NCBI GenBank assembly: GCA_024500155.1
Contig: CM044873.1
Coordinates: forward strand, 5,027,001-5,091,000
DNA length: 64,000 nucleotides
Origin: Chenopodium formosanum
Taxonomy: Eukaryota > Streptophyta > Magnoliopsida > Caryophyllales > Amaranthaceae
Direction of reading: 5' to 3'
The notes under the pieces are model-generated. The model saw nothing but the letters and a program-made list of their open reading frames with translations, was not told the DNA's origin and did not search any database. Each line of letters begins with the position of its first letter. The first letter of the stretch is position 1. The translations under genes and the position numbers were made by a program. This document shows positions 11,301-22,115 of this stretch, piece after piece.

Positions 11301-13325
11301 AAACGGTCAACTTACCCGTTCACAATTTGCACCGATTTCGTTAACTCAAACCTACCTCGAACATTTATGACAATATATAATGGTCATCTATGGTTCCAAA
11401 TAATATTATATGACCCCGAGATATATCCCCTAGTATATAAACACTTTTTGCCACCGGGCCCCCAAACCTCTAAAATTTCTCAAAAAAGCGTGGATAATAG
11501 CTTTTTCATAACAGTCAATTTACCCGATAACCACTTGCACCTATTTCATAAACTCAAACCTACCACAGATATTTATGACAACATATAAATATATAATGGT
11601 CATATATGGTTCAAAACGTCATTATATGACCCTTAGATGTATCCCCTAGCATCTCAAGACTTTCTAATACCGGGTCCCAAAACCTCCAAAATTCCTCAAA
11701 AAACGTGGATGATAGCCTTCAATTCTGGAACTTTTTTGAACTTTTTTCGCACGGTAATAAAAATTGTCAAGATGTTTATCATTATCCATAATATCCTCCG
11801 GGAGCCCATTTGGGTGGATAAAACCATCCAATATGCCTTGAAATAGTCAATTTACCCGATTAAAACTTGTACTGATTTCATAAAATCAAGCTACACCACG
11901 AACATTTTATACTTCCTCTGTTTTTTTTTTACTTGACCTGTTTCTTTTATCCCGCTTGCCAATGCAAAACTTTAACGATTAATAACTTTAATTCTCCATA
12001 AGTAATAGTTGTAAAATTTACATATTATGATAGCACTTACCGAGACGAATTCAAAAAGATCTTACACGAATATGTTTTTCCTTGCATATTATTCACAAAA
12101 GACGGTCAAAGGAGGGGTGATGAATAGTGTAAAAGTCAAAGCGGGTCAAGTAAAAAAGAACGGAGGAAGTACAACATATAATAGTCATATATGATTCTAA
12201 ACGTCATTAGATGACCCCTAGATCTATCCTCTTACATCTCAACACTTTTCGCCACCGGGCCCCGAAACCTCCAAAATTTCTCAAAAAGCGTTAATAATAG
12301 CCTTCAATTTTTGAATTTTTTGGACCTTTTTCCCACGGAATTCTAAATTGTCGAGATATTTACCATGGTCCCTAGTACCCTCCAAAAGCCCGTTTGGGTG
12401 GATAAAATCATCCAATATGCTTTTAAACAGTCAATTTACCCGATTATAACTTGCACCGATTCCATAAATTCAAACCTACCACGGACATTTATGACAACAT
12501 ATAATGGTCATATATGGTTCCAAACATAATTATATGACCCCTAGATGTATCCCATAGCATCTATAGACTTTAAGATACCGAGTTCCGAAACCTCCAAAAT
12601 TCCTCAAAAAACGTGAAATTGCCTTCAATTTTAGTATTTTTTGACCTTTTTCGCACGGAAATAAAAATTGTCGAGATGTTTAAATTACCATATGGTCCCT
12701 AATATCCTCTGGGAGCCCATTTTGGTGGATAAAACCATCCAATATGTCTTTCAACAGTCAATTTACCCGATTACAATTTGTACTAATTTCATAAAATCAA
12801 GCTACACCACGGACATTTATGACAGCATATAATGGTCATATATGGTTTCAAACGTCATTATATGACCCCTAGATGTATCCCTTAACATCTCAAGGCTTTC
12901 CAATACCGGGTCCCGAAACCTCCAAAATTCCTCAAAAAACGTGGATAATAGCCTTCTATTTTGGAATTTAATGACCTTTTTTGGTACGAAAATAAAAATT
13001 GTTGAGATGTTTACCGTGGTCCTTGATATCCTCCGGGAGCTCATTTGGATGGATAAAACCATCCAATACGCTTTTAAACAGTCAATTTACCCAATTACAA
13101 CTTGCACCGATTTCATAAACTCAAACTTACCACGGACATTTATGACAACATATAATGGTCATATATGGTTCCAAACGTCATTATATGACCCTAGATGTAT
13201 CCAATTGCATCTCAAGACTTTCCGATACCGGGTCCCGAAACCTTCAAAATTCTTCATAAAATGTAGATAATAGCCTTCAATTTTGGAATTTATGGACCTT
13301 TTTCGCACGGAAATAAAAAAAAAAA
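11300..13325. repeat. Satellite-like tandem array, about 324-bp monomer
   Basis: The landmark GGTCATATATGG, with the preceding ATGACAACATATAAT, recurs at about 11382, 11599, 12182 (variant), 12506, 12834 and 13157. Spacings are 217 (a shortened unit), 583 (323 after subtracting the inserted MITE), 324, 328 and 323. Each monomer also carries ATTATATGACCCCTAGATG, ACCGGGTCCCGAAACCTCC, TTTCGCACGGAAATAAAA and CAGTCAATTTACCCGATTA in the same order. Copies differ by about 10-20 percent, so the array is not recent. The short ORFs inside it reflect the repeat. Confidence 0.85.
11912..12169. mobile_element. Stowaway MITE inserted in a satellite monomer
   Basis: A 258-bp element begins CTTCCTCTG and ends CGGAGGAAG, with terminal inverted repeats of roughly 28 bases that include TACTTGACC and GGTCAAGTA. 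It is flanked by TA on both sides (11910-11911 and 12170-12171), the Stowaway/mariner target. Removing it restores the satellite monomer sequence, so it arrived after the array formed. Confidence 0.85.
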
Positions 13326-13357
13326 AGTAAGAATGTAAAAAAGGGACGGAGGGAGTA
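13326..13357. mobile_element. Right-end remnant of a Stowaway MITE
   Basis: AAAAGGGACGGAGGGAGTA is the canonical Stowaway end followed by TA. No left end is present; the preceding DNA is satellite, so this is a truncated copy at the array border. Confidence 0.55.
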
Positions 13358-13561
13358 TTTGTTTGATAAATTTAATCTTAATATTGTAGTTGCTTTGTAA
13401 TGAAAATCTTGACATTAAAGTTATCATAAATAAAAAGTTTCATTGGAGGCATATCATTGATTTATGTAAGAACAAGATACAAAGGAATGTACTCCGTGAT
13501 TATGAAACAAATCAATGGGTAAGAAAATCAACGCGCATGGGAATAAGTGAATGACAAATTT

Positions 13562-14522
13562 GTCAAAAAAAACCTTTTAAAAGCACCTTTTTGTGAAAAA
13601 ACCTTGTAAAAGCTTTTTGGTTAAAAAAAACCACCACATCCATTTTTATTTGCGAGAGGAAACCTATTCCCCTAATTACCCTCTAATTAACATAATTAAA
13701 CTCTAAATTCTTCTAATTAACCTCTAACCCACCAAATTACTAATAATTAGATTTAATTAATATATATATATAAAAATACCACCACCCCTCCTTCCTTCTC
13801 CCTTCCTCCCTCCCCTTACTCCTCCTTCCTACTCCCATGGAATCAACCCCTACTCCACCGGACCACCCGTTGTCCGGATCCCCCACCTCCGGCGACCTCC
13901 TCCACCTCCAAACGACCCTCCCTTTCCCCCTAATCACATCTCAACCAACCATCTCCTTGATTTTGAAAAACCTTAGAAAATTGATTTGGGGTTTTTTTTT
14001 AAAAATTTTGTGCATCTTTCTTGCAATTGATGCTTGTTTTGGCTTTGATTATGTATGTATGTAATGTTAGGGTGATTTGTAACAAATTGTAATTGATTTG
14101 GACTTGATTTGAGCATGTTTGAGTATATAAGATCTAAAAATTCGAAGAAAGGAGGCGGTGGTCGCCAACGGGGATAAGGGAGAAAGGGATGGTCCACCGG
14201 CGGTGGAGGTAGGTTGCCGGAGGTGGGGGGGGGGGGATTCTGGGCGGCAGGTCCGGTGGGTGAGGGGGTTGCTTGAAAGGGAGGGGGAAAGGGAGGAAGA
14301 AGGGGAAGGGTGGTTGGTTGGTGGTTCTTTTTATGTATAAATTAAATATAATTATTAAGTAATTGGGTGGCTTAGTGGTTAATTAGAAGAAATGGGAGGA
14401 AATTAGAGTCTCATTAACTTAATTAGAGGATTATTATAGAAATAGGTTTCCTCTCGCAAAAAAAATGAACGTGGTGGTTTTTTTTTTTTACCAAAAAGCT
14501 TTTAAAAGGTTTTTTTTTCCTT
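13562..14522. mobile_element. 961-bp Mutator-like foldback element
   Basis: Arms of about 270 bases at the two ends are inverted copies of each other: the left arm has AAAGCTTTTTGGTT, CCACCACATCC, GCGAGAGGAAACCTATT and many CTAATTA motifs, and the right arm has all of these reversed. The flanking 8-bp direct repeat ACAAATTT (13554-13561 and 14523-14530) is a likely target duplication. The centre is GC-rich and encodes no recognisable transposase. The terminal organisation and duplication length fit non-autonomous MULEs. Confidence 0.75.
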
Positions 14523-14530
14523 ACAAATTT

Positions 14531-15272
14531 TTCTAAGTGTATAACAAAAAGGAATAGCAAGTGTAATATATTATGAGTTTTATACTTTTAACAAATTTAA
14601 GTGAAAAAATATAATCTTGAAAATTTAAAATAAATAAAGTACAATACACATTTTCTTTTATTGTATTGAAATTTGAATTATACTTTCGTATAATTTATCA
14701 TAGTACTTCTAAAAGGAATTTTGTAACCTAAGAAATATTATATTTTCATAAAATATGGGGGTTTTCTCATTGCTGTAAATTTTTTTTTCATAAATCACTT
14801 AAATAGGATTGGAGTTATATTTTTTCCATAATTTTTTCGAAATTTTAACACAATTAATCATGGTTAACCAACACACCCTCACAACCACTACCACCTTCAC
14901 CACCCTATCCCCACCCCTAAAAACGCCTTGCTTCCCTTTCCCCTCCCCGAAAACACCAATCAAGTTGCCCCTCTCCTTCGCCTTGATGTCCCTCCCCTTC
15001 CTCTCAAACTACTAGCGAACCTCCCCCCACTCTTGAAACACACATGTCACTTCCCACCTTCCCACAATTTACGTACCCAATTGAATCAGATTCGTCGATG
15101 GATATTATAGGTCGGTTATCAAATTTTTATATGTGTAATATTGGATGTTTATCAAATATAAACTTTAACACTATTTTTATTCTTAAAAAAATATCCATAT
15201 AAACTTAATTGGCTTCATGTGTGCCATGTTAATGCTTAGTTGTGGTCATAAGGAAGTGCAAAAGTGTCCTAC
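14531..15272. other. Intergenic DNA with a C-rich segment
   Basis: Mostly AT-rich. Positions 14870-15060 form an unusually C-rich stretch containing two overlapping short ORFs with Pro/Thr/Leu-rich translations. No family is recognised and there is no supporting gene structure. It could be a decayed gene fragment or the GC-rich heart of a further transposon. Confidence 0.35.
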
Positions 15273-15288
15273 TCCTACCTATGGATTT

Positions 15289-15332
<44 letters not shown>

Positions 15333-15338
15333 TACCTA
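15273..15338 (+). mobile_element. Poly(A) stub insertion with 9-bp target duplication
   Basis: TCCTACCTA occurs at 15273-15281 and 15330-15338. Between the copies lies only TGGATTTC followed by 40 A residues. This is the signature of a retroposon truncated almost to its tail. Confidence 0.65.
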
Positions 15339-15958
15339 ATATCATCTTTTCGTGGCCCAATTAGAATTTAGCTTTATAGATTAGTGAATATATATGATAT
15401 GCTATATTATTGTGAGATATTTTCCATACATATCTTATGATAATATTTAGGAAAACAAATATTCTTCGTGATATTTAAGAATAGAATTACATTATTAAGT
15501 TTAAAATATTTAAGGAAAGTCTTATTTCCTACATCTATTTGAATTCTAATGTTGCTATTATATAAGTAACAATATATTTTAAGAAAAATTTTCTATAAAC
15601 CTTTACCTAAATTAATTAAGCACCTTGAAATACTCAACACTACATAACTCAACTCGACTCGACTCATACCAATCGGGCTCGGTCGTGCGCCGGTCAAAAG
15701 TCACAATCCACAACCATCTAACTCGTGATAGTCTATACTTCCTTACCCAAAACCCTTGGTATGGGCCAATTGAATTGATCGACTCTACATCTTCTGGAAC
15801 TTTCTCTGTATCACTTTTAACTTCTCCTTTTGGCAATTTCTGCATGTAATAGTGTATTGATAATTTGATAAGTGCGAAATACTGTAGTTCTCTGGGTGCA
15901 CAATTCAACGTGATTTTTAATTTTTGGGTCGCAATTTTAGTTGCAAGATTTCAACTCC
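15339..15958. other. Probable promoter and leader of the AIPP2-like gene
   Basis: AT-rich DNA to about 15600, then more mixed sequence with ACTCGACTCGACTC. Transcription probably starts in the last few hundred bases, since the first coding exon begins at 15959. No clear TATA box was singled out. Confidence 0.35.
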
Positions 15959-18900
15959 ATGTCTCAGAATTCTGTAAGTTAGGTTTTTATTTCGTTCATA
16001 AATTTATTTCTTAATTTCTCGATTTTTTTTTTTTTTTTTTCTGGGTGCAAATTATTGAATTTTTGTTATTGTTTCTGTATGTTTCAGATGAATATTTGCC
16101 AAACTTGTGGTAGCAAAGGTTACTTGGATCTTCTAATTCACTGTGTTCAATGTCAGATTAATGCAATTCATCGGTAAGTTGTATAATTTTTTAAAAAAAA
16201 TTGATTTTCGTGATTTTGGGGGATAAGCACAAATACGAAGTAGTTTTATACGAAGTATAATTTGGGTGTATTAATGAGGATTTAGACTGAGTTTTTCTGC
16301 ATAATTGAGTAGAATTCTGAAGAAATCTGTTGATATTACATATTTTTTTCAACTTCCACAATTTCTCAAAATTACTATTTTTAGGGGTTGTACAATGATG
16401 TGGTCTAATGTTTGTATTAGAAATTTAGTAGTTCATGCAACCTTTGTAGTTTGTACTCCGTAGTAGATATGATTTTTACTTAATTTGGTAGGAATATGTA
16501 CTATAAATACACTTATTTAATTTTGCAACCTCTAGTGACATTGTCTTGTGAATCTATAAGGAAATACATGAGGCACACTATGAATTCTCGGCGAATTCGG
16601 TTCCCTTAGTAAATTTGAAGGGCAAATGTGCAACATTTAGTGACATTGGCTTCTTGATCTATAAGGAAATATAGGAGGTACACTATTAATTCTAGGTTGG
16701 TGCTTGGCATATTCGGTTTTCTTAGTCACTTTGAAGTGTAATTTGCTTTGGTATAAGTAAGGCCCTATTTGATGGTAGCGTTTGACGTAGCGGTATTTTC
16801 ATAACTTATTAGCCTTTTCATAACTTATTAGGCTTTTCAAGACTAGCTGTTAAAGTTTATTAGCCTTTTCATAACTTATTTGTCATCTTGAAGTCTGTTT
16901 TGTTCACCTTATTTACAATTAGTTTAGGATAAGTTCAGAAACAATAAGTTTATATAAAAATTACCATTACCCTCATTTACTGCCTACTACCAAATGGGCC
17001 GGTTCATTTTAGGTTTAAAAAAAAAACACAGCATTAGAGAGGATTTAGCTTATGAATTATGGTCCTCTTTTAATCGTCTTTCATATCTTCATTCATTGGC
17101 AGGTATTGTGTAGATGGTCCTGCTAATATTGACGATGATGAAGTTAGCTGGTCGTGTGAGGTTTGTGTTCCTCGAATGTTTGAGGCCTCTCCAGCAGTTA
17201 GAAAAAGTGAACGTATTAATTCAAAAGTAGATCAAGAGACACTATGTGGATTAGCTCGGAATAAATGTTTGAGTACGTCAAAGGTTGAAAAATCAAATTG
17301 TGTGAAGAAAAGAGCTTATAAAGGGGCAGATGACTCATCTACCTTGGATGAGAAGAAAAAGGAATTTGTAAAAGAAGAAAAGTTGAAGAAAAATAAAATT
17401 GCTTCAAAGATGGGAGATTCTGAACTGTCTCCTCTATTATGGCAGAAGAAAAAGGTGAACTCAGCTGGTGGTGCAAAGAAGGAAAGTTCAGAACCTTCTA
17501 TGTTGACAGGAAAAAATATTAAGGACTTGAACTCTTTGTGTGGTGGTGAAGATCTACAAACAGATCAGAAAAAGTATTTGGGTTCTCAGTTATCCGAGGA
17601 ATCAGCCCATGGCATGGAAGGAACTGATGAAGTTGATGAGATAAGGGGTGGAGATTCTGTCTCAGAGAGCTGGCATCAACATGGGCAATCTTTATCTGGA
17701 ATTCATTCAAGTATTCTAGATGAACAGCAAGAAATTGGGTGTTCTGAAACCTGTAAACAGTCAGATGGTGCAGAAGACATAACTTCAGACAATATTGGGG
17801 AAACAAAAGCTGTTCCTGCTTCTCATCAAATGGATCAAACTCGTAGGAAGAAGAGGAGGTTGGTTATTTCTGTGGAATATTCTGATTCCGATGAAGAACC
17901 TGTTTACGCTAGGGCTGATCATCCTCAGATTTTACCTAATGTTAGAGAGGGTTTTACTTATATGCATGGTGAGCCTTCTGCAAAAGGTCTTGATCAAAGG
18001 CGTCTAATGAAGTCACATGATCACTGTCCTACTCAACCATCTCCTAATATTAAGTCAGATGATTATATACCGCCTCCAAAATTTTCCATAGATCATGACA
18101 AATGTGTCATCCCTCCATTGTCAAATGTAATGCCTGATATACGTGGCCCTGCGCAGCCAATAATGAATGCAGTATGGAGGTATCTAGTGTCTTTATCATT
18201 GGATCATCTGTTACTTTCTAGTTTTCAATGATGAGCACTTCTGTTATTAGTCATAGAATACGTTATTTAGCAAAATGCTCCCATGATGCATGTTACTGAC
18301 CATTACCTTTGTTGTTTTACCAGGGGATTTTTTAGCATCAGTGATGATGTGCATCCTATGTCTTTTAAACTTGAGGCTCATTTATCAAACAAAGCTCATG
18401 AAAAGGTTATCGGTGCTGCAAGTGCATTGCCAAATTCTCTTAGCTTTGAAATTTTGCAGAAGAATGATGCATGGCCTAAGAGTTTTGAGAAGGCACCTCC
18501 CAATGGTGACACAATTGGTCTCTATTTCTTTCCAGTGGATGAAAGGTAATCTCAACCCTTTTTGATTACTGTATTATTTGTACCTCCTTTCTTCCTTTGA
18601 GGCTTTGACCAATATTAGTTGATGCAGAGATGAGAAGAGGTATGAGGTTCTACTTGACAAGATGATTGAGGATGAACTTGTGCTGAAATCTCGCATCAAC
18701 AATTTGGAGCTTTTGGTTTTTACTTCGCAAGAACTACCTCGAGAAGAATGGAGTAAGTTGATACTATTCTTTTTTATTGTATTAAACAATAGAGCTATGA
18801 GATTATATATTGGATCTAGCCTTTCTGTGGGTAAACTTATGTACATTTGATCTTGTACTTGCTTAGGGAAGGAGCATCTTAGTTTTTAAGGAGCATTGGG

Positions 18901-19137
18901 GACTCGGGGAGTTGGGGTAGTGTTAATACTGTATTTTAAAATGTACTTAACATGTTCCTACTTTTCTACTTTTTAGGATTCCGTAGTAAATACTATCTAT
19001 GGAGTGTCTTTAAGCCCAAGCAAGAAACTTTCTTGACAAGTGGGCTGCCTGGTTCCCAAATCAGTGACTCTATGTACCACAAAAAGGATTTGGGCATTGC
19101 TGAGAAAGTAGGAGTTCAACGTGTCCTTCAAGCGTAG
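15959..19137 (+). CDS. AIPP2-like PHD-finger protein, 561 aa
   Basis: Exons 15959-15973, 16088-16173, 17103-18179, 18324-18545, 18628-18752 and 18977-19137 are joined by GT-AG introns and total 562 codons including the stop. Residues ~9-55 form a C4HC3 PHD finger (CQTC, HCVQC, IHRYC, CEVC). A long Ser/Lys-rich region follows with a basic RRKKRRL segment. Residues ~390-545 match the C-terminal SPOC-like domain of plant AIPP2-type proteins: GFFSISDDVHPMSFKLEAHL, a DAWPKSF block, GLYFFPVDE and YYLWSVFKPK. In Arabidopsis AIPP2 and its paralogue act with a BAH protein and the phosphatase CPL2 in H3K27me3-linked repression; that role is family knowledge, not shown here. The first 15-base exon adds MSQNS in frame; if it is untranslated, the protein starts at the second ATG (16088). 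A shorter paralogue lies 5 kb upstream in the same orientation. Confidence 0.85.
16761..17000. mobile_element. MITE in the second intron of the AIPP2-like gene
   Basis: The left end GGCCCTATTTGATGGTAG and the right end CTACTACCAAATGGGCC are inverted copies. TAA precedes the left end but is not found after the right end, so the target duplication is lost. The interior has a repeated CTTTTCATAACTTATTAG motif. The ends resemble Tourist/Harbinger termini. Confidence 0.55.
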
Positions 19138-21151
19138 ATAAACTGCTTGGGAGAAATAATCATTGACGAAGAGTTGAAGACAGACTGCTTGAGATAAAAT
19201 GCAGTAGTCAGCTGCGACGAAGATAGACTGCTTGGGAGAAATAATCATTTGAATGTCCCAGAAATTTTGTAAGCTTCGAGGCCAGTACATTATATATTTA
19301 GAGATGCTACCTTTTTGAATCAAGAAAATGTACAGTACACATGAAAACAGACAGGGCAAGCCAAAGAAAAAGTGTAAGGATGTGCCTATTAGGATTTAGG
19401 AAGTTATTCACATACACATAGTTCATACAAGTCTGATATGCCTCGGTTTTGAACATAGTTTTGCTTTGAATATGTTTACTATCAGCAATTTTGTAGGCCT
19501 GTAATTTATTTTTTGTAGCTCAAACTGATTCACTGCTCTAAGCTTGTTTGGTTGCATTAGGTGACATACTTTCATTCACCCAGTTTTTGGTGAAAGAGAA
19601 TAGGAGTGTTTGTATGCATTGGCAAATCTTAATTACTACTCCTTTGTTTGTTTTCAGTTTTATTTGGCAAAAGGTGAAGATAAAACCTTTTTTCAATTTG
19701 CATCATTCGACGATAGTATTCCTTGTTATCTATAATATTATGGCCAGGACTTTCTGTAGTCTTGGGACAATAGCATTGAGTCACTGTCTAAGTTTTGTGA
19801 AGCTTATAGAGGCATGAATGCATGATAGATTTCGACACATCGTTGAAGACAAGGAAGATCAACCGATGTCCGTGAAAGCAACTATGCTGTGGGCTTCTGG
19901 CAATGAAGGTAGTGAATGAGACATAAACTAGTGGCCTTTGGTGGTTTAGCATTTGTGCAGTTTTGCTACAATAGAAACATTATTAATCAGCTGTATCTAG
20001 TCATTTTAGTGGAATCTTACAGCATTATTGTTGCATAATCCGTATAAGTAGCATTTTTGGTGACGTAGGATGTGCGCTGTGCGCAACCATATTATATACT
20101 AGTACCAAGTATCATTGTACTCGTAGTTTGTAGTCAGTATGTTCTCATAAGATAATTTTTTGTGGTATGTAGTACTCCACTAGTTTATAAAAAATGGCAA
20201 ATTATAGGGGTATTTTATCATTTATATGTACTACTGCGTATCTTATAAGCAAATAATACAATCTACGGATTAATAGTTTTGCAAAACACCATCGCAAAAG
20301 CCTATATGGAGTATAACATATACGAAGTAATTTTTACTCGGTATTTATTTAGTTTTGAATACTACTAGTATGTATCTATAATGTATTTCATAAGTTTTAA
20401 TCAGCAAAATTATTTGATTTAGCAAAAATTGACTGCGTAAATCATGTCTTAGAAGTACTACATGTTAGGCAATCCAACGCTAGAAGTATTTTAACCTCTG
20501 TATATATACTTCGTACATTACTGAAATTTCAATGGAAGAAAATGACACTATTAAATTTATTCTTACAAAGGAGTATTTTTTGCTATCACACATTTATACA
20601 TGATCTCTCAAATTGCATATTCTGAATGAAATACTGATACATATATACACTATAAACTTCTGAAAATTATGAATGAATGAAATAGTCAATAGTAATACAT
20701 AGTATATACACTTTATATAATCTTGAATCATATCAAATTAGCAATAATACAATGTACAAACCCTTCTAATTTCTCCTCCCAATATAAGTTAAATATTCAT
20801 TAAAAAAAAAATTGGGACAATTCAATTTTTGACCAACTTATTTCCCTCCTCTTCAACAAGACTAATCTAGTGGAGTTGTGGATGCCAATTTCCAACTAAC
20901 TTATACAGTTATAAGTTATAACTCCCTATTCCCTAACCAGCAAAGTCTTCTTGCAACCCATTTTATTTTTATCTACCCCTACAAAATCCCGTTTATATCA
21001 TTATCCTCGATCATTCGACTACATTTGTACTACTACCACAAAGACTTACTTCCAATATTCCAAGTCTACAACTAATGTACACCATTCAAATTACACCCAA
21101 TAAAATAATAAACCTACCAAAAAACAAATAAAAGTTACATTACCCTAAAAT
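19138..21151. other. AIPP2-like 3' UTR and intergenic DNA to the VQ gene
   Basis: Directly after the stop codon, ACTGCTTGGGAGAAATAATC is present twice (about 19141 and 19230), with a third partial ACTGCTTGAGA copy between, so the 3' UTR contains a degenerate tandem duplication of roughly 89 bases. The rest to 20800 is AT-rich with no gene. About 20800-21151 is probably the 3' UTR of the minus-strand VQ gene. Confidence 0.45.
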
Positions 21152-21841
21152 TTAAAAGTCAAAGTTGTTGAAGAGCTCACCAAAGGAAGAAGGAGAAACA
21201 ATAGGAGCATTTGACAAAAACAGAGCTGAAGGACTTGGCATGAAGCTCATATTACTCATAAATGGACTCATCAACAATTCATTCACACCAAACCATGCTT
21301 GATTCTCCACTGTATTAATCGGCGAAAACATCGCAGCCGATATCCCCGGCAAATTCGCGGGCGCCGGCGACAAAATCCCCGGAAATTGACTCATATCCAA
21401 TTCTCCAACCCCATCATTTCTCTCTCCTCCCATCATCATCTTCATCATATCACAATCATTCTCACTTCTTCTCTCTCTCCTCTCCCTCTCACTCGGACTA
21501 CTTCTCTCAATCGCTGCAAATCTCGCCGCCGGGGAAACAGGGACTTCGCCGGAAAAAGTAGTTTCCGACGCCGTTGATTCTTTTCCGGTGAGATGCTGAA
21601 CTATTGACCGGAAATTCGAAGCTTCTACGAAGATGGGTTTTGGGGAAACCGAGTAGATTATCACGGGTTGGTTCCCGGTAACCGGGTCTGGAGCTTGAGA
21701 AGCGGGTTTGGGTACAATCGGAGGTTTCTTGATTTTCTGAGAATTGTTGTTGATTTTAAGTGGGCTGGGTCTTGGGCCCTGGATCTGGATCTGATTCTCT
21801 CTCCTCGCCTTCTTCGCCGGCGGTTGCGGCGGCGGGTTCAT
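21152..21841 (-). CDS. VQ-motif protein of the MKS1 type, 229 aa
   Basis: A single uninterrupted exon, as is usual for VQ genes. The VQ motif FRSIVQHLTG is at residues 77-86 and matches FxxxVQxLTG. The N-terminal part has two more features of the MKS1 (MAP kinase substrate 1, VQ21) subgroup: GPRPSPLKIN with KIKKPP at ~22-41, and VIIYSVSPKPIFVEA just before the VQ motif. Several Ser-Pro/Pro pairs (SPLK, SPAP, SPSS) are candidate MAP-kinase sites, and the C-terminus ends in a hydrophobic acidic tail (FGELFNNFDF). Members of this group bind WRKY factors in the nucleus and tune defence signalling; this is family knowledge. The start is the only ATG of the frame near the conserved N-terminus. Its length is close to the family norm. 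Confidence 0.9.
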   Translation of the reverse strand: MNPPPQPPAKKARRENQIQIQGPRPSPLKINNNSQKIKKPPIVPKPASQAPDPVTGNQPVIIYSVSPKPIFVEASNFRSIVQHLTGKESTASETTFSGEVPVSPAARFAAIERSSPSERERRERRSENDCDMMKMMMGGERNDGVGELDMSQFPGILSPAPANLPGISAAMFSPINTVENQAWFGVNELLMSPFMSNMSFMPSPSALFLSNAPIVSPSSFGELFNNFDF

Positions 21842-22093
21842 CTCGCCGGAAAATGGTAGAAAACAGGGGAAGTGAATGAGTGAATTTTTTTTTATTTTTT
21901 TATTTTTGGGAGGAAATGAAAGTATAAATGGTGGGTTTTTTCGTTAGTATTGGTTGGATTTCTGGGTTGAAAGAATGAAATTCGGTGATTTTGGAAAAAA
22001 TGGGGAAGATTGGTTGGGAGGCAAAATTGATTAATGAGTAGTGATATTAAATTTGTTTGTTGAGTTATATGGGAAGGGCTCAGGAAAGAGAGA

Positions 22094-22115
22094 AGTCAAT
22101 CTGTGGAATAGTCAA
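22094..22115 (-). promoter_or_regulatory. Two W-box cores close to the VQ gene
   Basis: On the coding strand of the VQ gene, TTGACT occurs at 22094-22099 and 22110-22115, about 250-270 bases before the start codon. TTGAC[CT] is the WRKY-binding W-box core. Two copies can occur by chance in AT-rich DNA, so this is suggestive only. Confidence 0.35.

Noticed and set aside
11367..13270. Several 70-110 residue ORFs in the satellite array
   Set aside because: They repeat with the monomer period and are interrupted in other copies, so they reflect the repeat and not a gene.
13740..14340. Proline/glycine-rich ORFs between foldback arms
   Set aside because: Mirror-image frames in the GC-rich core of a foldback transposon; no protein family.
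14809..15110. C-rich ORFs that might be a gene fragment
   Set aside because: No motif is recognisable, the two frames overlap and no splice signals support an exon.
19548..19817. Possible extra exon of the AIPP2-like gene
   Set aside because: The AIPP2-like frame already ends with a stop after the complete SPOC-like domain; the ORF is hydrophobic and unrelated.
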